This document shows, in pieces, positions 54,826 through 64,000 of a DNA stretch of 64,000 nt; position 1 is the first letter of the stretch; every line of letters begins with the position of its first letter. The stretch is from Planctomycetota bacterium. GTDB lineage: Bacteria; Planctomycetota; Phycisphaerae; Phycisphaerales; SM1A02. The translations under genes were made by a program, and so were the position numbers. The notes under the pieces are model-generated. The model was not told where the DNA came from and did not search any database. It was given only the letters and a program-made list of their open reading frames with translations. The DNA is taken from assembly GCA_003671075.1 (NCBI GenBank), contig QWPT01000008.1, positions 1 to 64,000 of the forward strand, in the 5' to 3' direction.

Positions 54826-54880
54826 TGGATGATCGATGGATGATCAGGGAATGATCAGTGGATGATCAGTGAATGAGGTA
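54826..54880. repeat. 11-bp tandem repeat, about 4-5 copies, spanning the subunit III stop codon and spacer
   Basis: tggatgatcga tggatgatcag ggaatgatcag tggatgatcag tgaatgaggta. Confidence 0.9.
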
Positions 54881-55819
54881 AAACAGCGGGAACAGAAAGA
54901 TCCACACCAGGTCGACGACATGCCAGTACAGCCCGACGAAGTCGACGGGCGCGTAGTAGTCGCTGTTGTAGCGGCCGCGCAGCGAACCGATCAGCAGCCA
55001 GCCGATCACGCCCACACCAATGACAACGTGAATGCCGTGCAGCCCGGTCATGACGTAGTAGATGGCGAAGAAGCGATGGGTGTTCGGTGGCAACGCGGGA
55101 TCGAGCAAGTGCGCTTCGCCGCTGTGATGGATATGGGCTGGCTCGGTGCTGGCGACCACCATGGCCGTGGTGGCAACGCCGCCGGGGCCAGAACTGGGTG
55201 CGAGGATCGCCGACTTGTCGACTGGTGGGAGCGCGGTCATCGCAACCGGAACGGCGCCAGCCGATGGATTCGGCGAGGCGATGGCGAGGACTGGATTGTC
55301 GATCGGCTTCTGCTCGACCTTGACTGCCGCAGCGTCGGCTTCATTCACGGGCTGATAGAAGGCCTGGCCCCACTTCAGGTTCTCGTGGAACTTGTGGGTG
55401 TACTCGAAGTACTTGATGACAAGGAAGCCGATCGCACCTGCGAGCGTGAGCGCGAGGCAGATCGAGAGCAGCCCCTTCTTGTTGGTCTGCGCGGCGCGAA
55501 CGCCGACGGCCATCGTGAGGCTGGACAGAATCAGCACGCAGGTGTTGACGCCGCCGAGGATGGTGTCGAGGTACTGGCTGGCGTAGGAGAAGACCTGCGG
55601 ATCCTTGAAGCGCAGGATCGTGTACATCACGAAGAGTGCGCCGAAGAACAGCACTTCGGTAGCAAGGAACACCCACATGCCGAGCTTGCCCGAGTCGAAC
55701 TGCTGCGCGGGGGTTTCGAAGTGGTGCGCGAGGAACGGGTACTTCGCGTGCTGGCCATGCGGGTCATGCGCGTGCGCGTCGGAAGAGTGCGGGCTGGCGG
55801 GAGGTGCGGAGTGCGACAC
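54866..55819 (-). CDS. ctaE: Cytochrome c oxidase subunit III
   Basis: GKLGMWVFLATEVLFFGALFVMYTILR; YYVMTGLHGIHVVIGVGVIGWLLIGS; VDFVGLYWHVVDLVWIFLFPLFYLIH. Confidence 0.93.
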   Translation of the reverse strand: MSHSAPPASPHSSDAHAHDPHGQHAKYPFLAHHFETPAQQFDSGKLGMWVFLATEVLFFGALFVMYTILRFKDPQVFSYASQYLDTILGGVNTCVLILSSLTMAVGVRAAQTNKKGLLSICLALTLAGAIGFLVIKYFEYTHKFHENLKWGQAFYQPVNEADAAAVKVEQKPIDNPVLAIASPNPSAGAVPVAMTALPPVDKSAILAPSSGPGGVATTAMVVASTEPAHIHHSGEAHLLDPALPPNTHRFFAIYYVMTGLHGIHVVIGVGVIGWLLIGSLRGRYNSDYYAPVDFVGLYWHVVDLVWIFLFPLFYLIH

Positions 55820-55822
55820 GAT

Positions 55823-57532
<1,710 letters not shown>

Positions 57533-57581
57533 GGCGTCGCTCGTGAGGGTGCTTGCGTTTGATCGGTCAGTTGCGTCTGCG

Positions 57582-58742
57582 TTACTTCGCTGCGGGCGCT
57601 GCGGCGCCGTCTGACTTCTTTGCCCAGGGTGACTTGGTGTCGAACTCGTCGAGGTGCTGCATCATGCCGATGAGGGCATCGATCGCCTTGTCGTTGAGTT
57701 GGCCGCGGAAAGTGGGCATCGCGGGGCCGAAGCCGTCGACGATGTGCTGGTTGGGATTCAGGATCGATGCGCGGATGTAGCTCTGCGCGTTCTCGAACTG
57801 CTTGCCCGGGCCGATCAGTTCGGAGATCGCCTTCTGGTCGACTTTGTGGGTGGAGTTGGGATCCGACGAGCGCTTCCAGACATTGCCCGAGCCGTCGTAG
57901 TCGCCCCACGACGGACCAGTGCCCGGCTTGCCGTCGAGCGTATGGCATCCAGCGCAACGCGCGTACAACTTGGGCCCTGCCTTGAAATACAACTCGGCTG
58001 GATCGATCTTGTCGAGCCAACGGCCCTGCTCGACGAGCCAGCTGTCGAAGTCCATTTCATTCATCACGTAGACCTTGCGGCTCATCGACGAGTGACCGGT
58101 GCCGCAGAATTCAGTGCAGAACAGCCAGTGAAACTCGCCCTCGGCGGTTGGCTGATCCGCTTGGAACCAGAGCGTGGAGTAGCGGCCGGGAACGACATCC
58201 TGCTTTACGCGGAAGTCGCGGATGTAAAGCGAGTGCAGCACATCCTCGCTGCGCATGACCAACTTGACCGGCTTGCCGGCGGGGACATAAAGGTCGTCGC
58301 TGGTGGCACCGTTTGGATACTTGAAGACCCAGTTCCAGCGCGTGGCAGTGACATCGATCTGGTAGGCGTTCGCGGGCGGCGTCCGCATGTCGACGAAGCC
58401 GCTGAAGCCCATGAAGAAGATCACCACGACGATGATGGTGGGAAGGATCGTCCAACCCAGCTCGAGCATCGTGTTGTGACTCGGCCCGCGGGCGTAGACC
58501 TCGCGACCCTTCTGCCGGTACTTCCACACGAAGTACAGCATGATGCCGACGACGAGGAAGAAGAAGAAGTAGTTGATGTAGTTGATGAACTCGAAGACCC
58601 AGTCGATCTCGCGCGCGAAGGTGGATGCGCCTTGTGGGAGCCAAAAAGTCTTCGGTGTCACAGCTTGGCCGGTGGCGAGAGTGGTGTCGCCGCTGGCGCC
58701 GGAGCTGGACTGCAACAGGAGGGTGGAGATCAGGTTCGTCAC
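57582..58742 (-). CDS. ctaC: Cytochrome c oxidase subunit II with fused C-terminal cytochrome c (caa3 type), GTG start
   Basis: CuA region [25 protein letters not shown]; heme c [20 protein letters not shown]; upstream part of the ORF overlaps the SCO gene so GTG at 58742 proposed. Confidence 0.93.
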   Translation of the reverse strand: MTNLISTLLLQSSSGASGDTTLATGQAVTPKTFWLPQGASTFAREIDWVFEFINYINYFFFFLVVGIMLYFVWKYRQKGREVYARGPSHNTMLELGWTILPTIIVVVIFFMGFSGFVDMRTPPANAYQIDVTATRWNWVFKYPNGATSDDLYVPAGKPVKLVMRSEDVLHSLYIRDFRVKQDVVPGRYSTLWFQADQPTAEGEFHWLFCTEFCGTGHSSMSRKVYVMNEMDFDSWLVEQGRWLDKIDPAELYFKAGPKLYARCAGCHTLDGKPGTGPSWGDYDGSGNVWKRSSDPNSTHKVDQKAISELIGPGKQFENAQSYIRASILNPNQHIVDGFGPAMPTFRGQLNDKAIDALIGMMQHLDEFDTKSPWAKKSDGAAAPAAK

Positions 58743-58756
58743 GGTCAATCGCCTCT

Positions 58757-59620
58757 TCAATTCACAGCGACAGCGGTGGCTGCCGAAGCGGTTTGCAAAC
58801 TCTTCTTCTTCTTGATTTCGGCAGCCCAGAACACTGCCAACCCGCCCGCGAGGACGAGAAGCGTGACCAGTCCGCCGATAGACATGACGCGACGCGCCTG
58901 CAGCACATAGCCGCGCGCGTTGGCGTCGTAGATGTGGCACCACAGGATGAATCGGTCGATGGTCGTGCCGATGTTTCCCTGCGAGGCTTCGAGCAAGCCC
59001 ATGCGCAGGTCCGACGACTCGAACTTCGTTCCGTACATGTAGCGGCTGATGCGACCGTCGGGCGTGATGAGCACGAGCACCGCGGCGTGAGCGAATTCGC
59101 CATCCTCCTGTCGGCGATATTGGAAGCCGACCGCGTCGGCCACCGACTTCGACATGATGGCGCTGCCCGTGAGGAAGTGCACGCCCTGGCGCGCACCTGG
59201 GCGCTCAAACTCGGCGAGGTAGCTTTCCTTCTTCGCGCTGGCCAGTGCTGGCGTTTCGGTTGGATCGATCGAGATGGAAATCACCTCGAACTCCTTGCCC
59301 GGCATCCACTCGATGCCCTTGAGGCCGTCGAAGGCGCCGTTGAGCACGAGGTTGCAGAGCATCGGGCACTTGTTGTAACCCAGCTGCAGAAGCACGGGGC
59401 GTTGGCCCTTGAAGTAGTCGCGGAGCGAGACTTGCGCCCCCGAATCATCGGTGAAGCGCGCGTCGAGCGGCAGCGGATCGTTGGAGTGCTCGATGATGTC
59501 GATGCCCTTGAGCTCCTCGGGCACGCCAGTATCGATCTGCGCATGCGCGCCAACGGCAAGCGACAGCAATGCCGCGAGTGCAGCGAGCGGTCGGAGGAAG
59601 TTGGCGGTGCGGTTCAACAT
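58757..59620 (-). CDS. SCO1/SenC/PrrC-family copper chaperone
   Basis: KGQRPVLLQLGYNKCPMLCNLVLNGAFDGLKGIEW, CxxxC copper motif; C-terminal TM anchor. Confidence 0.9.
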   Translation of the reverse strand: MLNRTANFLRPLAALAALLSLAVGAHAQIDTGVPEELKGIDIIEHSNDPLPLDARFTDDSGAQVSLRDYFKGQRPVLLQLGYNKCPMLCNLVLNGAFDGLKGIEWMPGKEFEVISISIDPTETPALASAKKESYLAEFERPGARQGVHFLTGSAIMSKSVADAVGFQYRRQEDGEFAHAAVLVLITPDGRISRYMYGTKFESSDLRMGLLEASQGNIGTTIDRFILWCHIYDANARGYVLQARRVMSIGGLVTLLVLAGGLAVFWAAEIKKKKSLQTASAATAVAVN

Positions 59621-59641
59621 CGATGTAGGACTGACTTGGAC

Positions 59642-59977
59642 TTACTGCCCTGCCGCAGATTTTCCCGGGGCAGACATGAGTTCCATCGCGCGCTCGATCG
59701 GGATTCGCAGCCGCTCGACATTCTTCTCATCAACATCCTCGGAGTAGGTCCCATACTTCGCCAGAAGTTCCTTCTGCTCCTGTCGCAAGCCCGTCGACAG
59801 CAAAGGTCGCTCGTCGACCACGCGGATGTCGTCGAAGTTGCGCTGGACGCCGAAGAAGAGCACTGAGACGGCGAGGCAGAACGAGACAAAGAAGATGATG
59901 CCGACGAACGAGAGGAACCAAGTTGATCCCATCTCGGGGTCGTCGATTTGCTCGGTGGTGTTGGTTGGTTCGGACAT
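59642..59977 (-). CDS. Small single-TM protein in ACIII-oxidase cluster
   Basis: MSEPTNTTEQIDDPEMGSTWFLSFVGIIFFVSFCLAVSVLFFGVQRNFDDIRVVDERPLLSTGLRQEQKELLAKYGTYSED...; start MSEP chosen over MNRN. Confidence 0.7.
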   Translation of the reverse strand: MSEPTNTTEQIDDPEMGSTWFLSFVGIIFFVSFCLAVSVLFFGVQRNFDDIRVVDERPLLSTGLRQEQKELLAKYGTYSEDVDEKNVERLRIPIERAMELMSAPGKSAAGQ

Positions 59978-60007
59978 CGTGGGTCTCCTAGTCGGATTCC
60001 TGTTCAA

Positions 60008-61321
60008 TCACATATTTTCGAAGCGGATGCTCTCGGCCAGACGCGGATCCTGCTTCGGAACCAGCGCCACGCGGGAAAGCGTGCTGATCGTGCCGGCGAT
60101 GACGGTGCCGGCAACGCCCAGCGCGAGCAGGAAGTTGACCGGGTTGCCAAAGTGCGTTTGCGTGTCGGCGTACTTCGCGGACATATCGGCGTACTTGGCG
60201 AAAGTGTCGAGATCGCTTGGGATCTCGGGCATGATCAGCCAGTAGAGGTCGACGTAGTGGAAGCAGAGCATCCACACTGCACCGATGGAAAGGATGAGCG
60301 GCGCGCGCTTCATCCACTTGCTCAGCAGCCCGACAAACGGCAGCACGAAGTGGCCGAACAGCAGCGCAAAGCTGAAGAAGCCCCAACCACCGATCTGGCG
60401 GGCGAGAAACCAGCCCGTCTCTTCGGGAAGGTTCGCGTACCAGATGAGCATGTACTGACTGAAGCCGATGTACGCCCAAAACACGATGCCGAACGCCCAC
60501 ATGAGCTTGCCCATGTCTTGGAAGTGTTCGCGAGAAACGATTCCCTTGAGTGCGCCCACCTGCGTGAGCCGCACAGTGATGAGAATCATCATGGCGAAGC
60601 CCGCCGTCGCGCAGCCGCAGAAGAAGTACACGCCGAACATGGTGGAGAACCACGCAGGCGAGAGCGACATGATCCAGTCGAAGGCGGCGAAGGTGATGGT
60701 GAGGCCGAAGAGAATCGCCGTCGGCGCGGAGAACTTCTGCATGCGCGAGCTGATGGCGCGATCGCCCGACTCGTCCTGACGAACACTGTTGGTCAGAAAG
60801 AAGTGCGAAAGAGCCGCCCAAACCACGAAGTACACGCAGGCTCGGATCCAGAAGAAGGTCGGGTTGAGGAAGGCGGTCTTGGCTTCTACGATGAGGAACT
60901 CGGCCTCATTGTTGGCCTTGAGCGTTTCCATGTCGGCCCAGATCCAAACGATGTTGGCCTTGCCCATCATCCAGAGCGCGGCGAACGGAAGGAAGAGGAC
61001 CCAGATCCAACGGAGGTTGGCGGCGAGCGCTTCGGCGGGACGACGAACGGCGACCGACCAGCCTGCGCGGGTCAGGTGCTGCACGAAGACGAAGAAGAGC
61101 CCACCGAGGCACATCGTGAGTCCGAAGAGGAACGCGATGAGATAGGCGCGCCAGAAATGATGCGCATCGGTGCCGAACGCGCCGGTGTAGCCGATGGCTG
61201 CGCCGCCTCCGAGGCCAACGACCGCAACGCCGATGGCAAGTTTGCGGAGATTGAGCGCGATTGCGGGCAGCTGAATGTTCTGGCTGCTGAGGTCGGTGTG
61301 GGTGGTGGCGTGACCCATCAC
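60008..61321 (-). CDS. actF: Alternative complex III quinol:cytochrome c oxidoreductase membrane subunit (ActF-like)
   Basis: Multi-TM; FAAFDWIMSLSPAWFSTMFGVYFFCGCATAG, FGIVFWAYIGFSQYMLIWYANLPEETGWFLAR. Confidence 0.9.
   Translation of the reverse strand: MMGHATTHTDLSSQNIQLPAIALNLRKLAIGVAVVGLGGGAAIGYTGAFGTDAHHFWRAYLIAFLFGLTMCLGGLFFVFVQHLTRAGWSVAVRRPAEALAANLRWIWVLFLPFAALWMMGKANIVWIWADMETLKANNEAEFLIVEAKTAFLNPTFFWIRACVYFVVWAALSHFFLTNSVRQDESGDRAISSRMQKFSAPTAILFGLTITFAAFDWIMSLSPAWFSTMFGVYFFCGCATAGFAMMILITVRLTQVGALKGIVSREHFQDMGKLMWAFGIVFWAYIGFSQYMLIWYANLPEETGWFLARQIGGWGFFSFALLFGHFVLPFVGLLSKWMKRAPLILSIGAVWMLCFHYVDLYWLIMPEIPSDLDTFAKYADMSAKYADTQTHFGNPVNFLLALGVAGTVIAGTISTLSRVALVPKQDPRLAESIRFENM
60164..60205 (-). 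repeat. 21-bp tandem duplication near the 3' end of actF-like gene (FAKYADM/SAKYADT)
   Basis: gtcggcgtacttcgcggacat / atcggcgtacttggcgaaagt. Confidence 0.85.
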
Positions 61322-62016
61322 TTCACCTCCTTCTTGAGGTTGTCGCGGATTTCCGGCGGAACATCCTGGATGGAGGCGTTCTGCGAGAGTTGCAGTGCCT
61401 GGACATAGGCGGCGATCGCCCAGCGGTCGGCGGTGTCGATTTGCGCTGAGTAACCAGCCATGGTTCGAATGCCGTTGCTGGCGATGTTGAAGAGCATTCC
61501 GAGCGGGTGCTCGCGCACAAGCGGGTCATGCAAGCTCTTGGCCTGCACCCAACTGGTGCCGTTGGCGGGGCCAGCGCTGTTGGTCATGAGTTCCATGGCG
61601 CGCTTGTTGACGGTTCCGTCACCGTAACCGCCATAACCGTGGCAGGCGCTGCAGTAGATGTTGTAGCGCTGCTGACCGCGGTCGAGCAGTTCGCGCGACA
61701 TCGTCATGCCGGCGGGGAGCGTATCGGCCCATTTGCCGTTGACGACGCCGTCGCTGAGATGCACATCGAGTCCGGCCTCACCGCGGGCGACGGTGCCGAG
61801 TACAGAGGGGCGCTGCGCGCGTCCGTCGGCGAACAATGGGTTGACCGACTGCGGCCGGAACTTGGGCTGAAAGTCCATGTCAAAGAAAATGTGCACGGCG
61901 CGATTGGGATCAGGCGTCGCGCGAACGCGCGCGATCACGAACGGCGGAACCGCGAGCGCAAGCGCGGCGAGTGCGCCCGTGAACAGCATCCAGCGTGGGG
62001 GAAGCGAAACAATCAT
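61318..62016 (-). CDS. actE: Monoheme cytochrome c subunit of alternative complex III (ActE-like)
   Basis: YNIYCSACHGYGGYGDGTVNKRAMELM; N-terminal TM; DRWAIAAYVQALQLSQNA. Confidence 0.9.
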   Translation of the reverse strand: MIVSLPPRWMLFTGALAALALAVPPFVIARVRATPDPNRAVHIFFDMDFQPKFRPQSVNPLFADGRAQRPSVLGTVARGEAGLDVHLSDGVVNGKWADTLPAGMTMSRELLDRGQQRYNIYCSACHGYGGYGDGTVNKRAMELMTNSAGPANGTSWVQAKSLHDPLVREHPLGMLFNIASNGIRTMAGYSAQIDTADRWAIAAYVQALQLSQNASIQDVPPEIRDNLKKEVK

Positions 62017-62019
62017 GGG

Positions 62020-62655
62020 TTATTCCTCCACCGCCTCGACGGCGATCGGGTCGAGGGACCGGAGGAATTCCTCCGTCTTCTTGGGCAGGAACTTCGGGTC
62101 GCGCGCCTCGATCGAAATGAAGAAGCGATCGTTGGTGGCGCGACGGAAGCGGTTGGACTTGAACAGTGGGTGATAGAGCTGTGGCAGCCCGTTGAACAGG
62201 AACATCAACTTTACGCACGCAAGCGCGGAGAAAAGGATGGTCAGCTCAAACATGACGGGGATGAACGCAGGAAGGCTCATCGCGGGCTTGCCGGAAATGA
62301 GGAACGGGTACCCGGTGACCCAGACCCCTGCCCATGTGGTCAGGCTCCACGAATTGGTGAAGGCCTGCAAGATGAACGCCGCGATGGTTCCGGTGGCACC
62401 TGCGAAGAACACGAAGATTGGAAGCCAGGTTCGCTGGATTCCCATCGCGCCATCGAGGCCGTGCACTGCGAACGGCGTGTGGCAATCCCACCGCTTATAG
62501 CCCGCATCGCGAACCTTCTCGGCAGCTGCCATGAGGTCGCCTGGGGTCTCGAACTCGGCAAGCATGCCGAAGAGCCTTGCGCCGGCGGGCGCTGGCTGGT
62601 TGAGCTTAGTTTCAGGAGGATTGGTGACAATCGTCGCCATGGTTTGAACCGCCAT
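62020..62655 (-). CDS. actD: DUF3341 subunit of alternative complex III (ActD-like)
   Basis: GMLAEFETPGDLMAAAEKVRDAGYKRWDCHTPFAVHGLDGAMGIQRTWLP; KLMFLFNGLPQLYHPLFKSNRF. Confidence 0.93.
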   Translation of the reverse strand: MAVQTMATIVTNPPETKLNQPAPAGARLFGMLAEFETPGDLMAAAEKVRDAGYKRWDCHTPFAVHGLDGAMGIQRTWLPIFVFFAGATGTIAAFILQAFTNSWSLTTWAGVWVTGYPFLISGKPAMSLPAFIPVMFELTILFSALACVKLMFLFNGLPQLYHPLFKSNRFRRATNDRFFISIEARDPKFLPKKTEEFLRSLDPIAVEAVEE

Positions 62656-62685
62656 TATTTGAATCTACAGGAGGAGCGAGACTTC

Positions 62686-64000
62686 TCAGTGGTGATCGTG
62701 CGCGCGTGCGTGGCCGTGTTTGCCCGCGCCCGCACCATGCGGATCCGCTTGCGGCATCACCGCCTTCACCTCGGCCATTGCAATCATGGGGAGGTAGCGA
62801 CAGAAGAGAAGGAAGAGCGTGAAGAAGAGACCGAAGGCGCCGAGCATGGTTCCGATGTCGACCCAGGTCGGGGTGAAGAGATCCCACGAACTCGGAAGGA
62901 AATCGTTGGCGAGACTCGACACGATGATGACGAAGCGCTCGAACCACATGCCGACATTGACCACGATCGACAGGGCGAACATGAGCGGGATGCTGGTGCG
63001 GATGCGCTTGGACCAGAAAAGCTGCGGGGTAATCACATTGCAGCTGACCATGATGAGGTAGGCCCACCAATACTGGCCGAACGCGCGGTTGATGAAGGCG
63101 AACTTCTCGAACATCGCGCCCGAGTACCACGCGATGAAGAACTCGAGCGAGTACGCGTAGCCAACCATGCAGCCGGTCACCAGGATGACCTTGTTCATGT
63201 TGTCGAGATGGCGAAGCGTGATGAGATCCTTGAGTCCGAACATCTCGCGCGCGGGCACGGCGAGCGTGACCACCATGGCGAAGCCGGAGAAGATCGCACC
63301 CGCGACGAAGTACGGTGGGAAGATCGTGGTGTGCCAGCCAGGAAGCTGCGAAGTGGCGAAGTCGAACGACACCACCGAGTGCACCGAGAGAACCAGCGGC
63401 GTCGAGAGTGCGGCGAGCAGAAGGTACGCGCGCTCGTAGCGGTGCCAGTGGCGGTTCGAGCCGCGCCAGCCGAGGCTGAACAGGCCGTAGCCCATCTGCT
63501 GCAACTTGCCCTTGGCACGATCGCGCAAGGTCGCAAGGTCCGGAACCATGCCCGTGTACCAGAAGAGCAGCGAAACAGTGAAGTAGGTCGAGACCGCGAA
63601 GACGTCCCAGAGGAGCGGCGAGCGGAACTGCGGCCACATCTCCATCTGGTTCGGGATCGGGAACAGCCAATAGGCGAACCACACGCGCCCGACATGGATG
63701 CCGGGGAAGGTGCCCGCGCAGATGACGGCGAAGATCGTCATTGCCTCGGCGAACCGATTGATGCCCGTGCGCCACTTCTGGCGGAACAGGAAGAGGATCG
63801 CGCTGATGAGCGTGCCTGCGTGACCGATGCCGACCCAGAACACGAAGTTCGTGATGTCGTAGGCCCACATGACGGGGTTGTTGAGGCCCCACACGCCAAC
63901 GCCGGTGACGATCAGGTAGCCGATGCAAACGCCGAGCACGCTGAGGAGCCCGAGCGCAAGGGTGAACGCGACATACCACGCCGTGGGGGCGCGCTCTGCT
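62686..64000 (-). CDS. actC: NrfD/PsrC-like membrane subunit of alternative complex III (ActC-like), 5' end beyond right edge
   Basis: Frame stays open past GTG 63939 ([30 protein letters not shown]); [43 protein letters not shown]. Confidence 0.93.
   Translation of the reverse strand, partial: AERAPTAWYVAFTLALGLLSVLGVCIGYLIVTGVGVWGLNNPVMWAYDITNFVFWVGIGHAGTLISAILFLFRQKWRTGINRFAEAMTIFAVICAGTFPGIHVGRVWFAYWLFPIPNQMEMWPQFRSPLLWDVFAVSTYFTVSLLFWYTGMVPDLATLRDRAKGKLQQMGYGLFSLGWRGSNRHWHRYERAYLLLAALSTPLVLSVHSVVSFDFATSQLPGWHTTIFPPYFVAGAIFSGFAMVVTLAVPAREMFGLKDLITLRHLDNMNKVILVTGCMVGYAYSLEFFIAWYSGAMFEKFAFINRAFGQYWWAYLIMVSCNVITPQLFWSKRIRTSIPLMFALSIVVNVGMWFERFVIIVSSLANDFLPSSWDLFTPTWVDIGTMLGAFGLFFTLFLLFCRYLPMIAMAEVKAVMPQADPHGAGAGKHGHARAHDHH

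Noticed and set aside
62612-63979. 455-aa minus ORF overlapping actC in another frame
   Set aside because: His/Arg-rich frame-shifted shadow of actC.

Overview
High-GC bacterial chromosome segment, most likely a planctomycete of the Phycisphaerae type. That lineage call is inference from gene content: dockerin-tailed secreted proteins, planctomycete-style ECF sigma factors, and alternative complex III next to a caa3 oxidase. Left to right the window holds: a partial unknown CDS; acetyl-CoA synthetase; an mntR plus Mn/Zn ABC transporter operon; a secreted dockerin-like protein; a ~16.5 kb co-directional minus-strand type IV pilus/type II secretion-like locus (PilM/N/O/P/Q, PilB, PilC, pseudopilins) with an embedded histidine kinase, response regulator, HD-GYP and STAS module; serC; an ECF sigma/short partner pair; a flavin reductase-like protein; an LMW phosphatase; a soluble transhydrogenase-like protein; tmRNA (ssrA); a second ECF-like sigma; a MacA/MacB/TolC-like efflux operon; two tandem paralogous Cys-rich secreted proteins with dockerin-like tails; clpS; a DUF1573 protein; a PhaR-like protein; a squalene-cyclase-repeat protein; heme A/heme O biosynthesis; DUF3179; and a caa3 oxidase, SCO and alternative complex III (ActF-E-D-C) cluster running off the right edge. 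The most unusual signal is structural. Many unrelated genes carry short, mostly 2-5 copy direct tandem duplications (9-24 bp). The coding ones I found all have periods divisible by three, while intergenic ones include 11 and 13 bp. Other points worth a second look are two TAGC-N4-GCTA palindromes resembling MntR operators, a tmRNA whose YALAA frame implies an ANTQYALAA-like tag, and a near-identical 173 bp 3' end shared by the two paralogs. No database search was run; family calls are by recognition of motifs in the translations.
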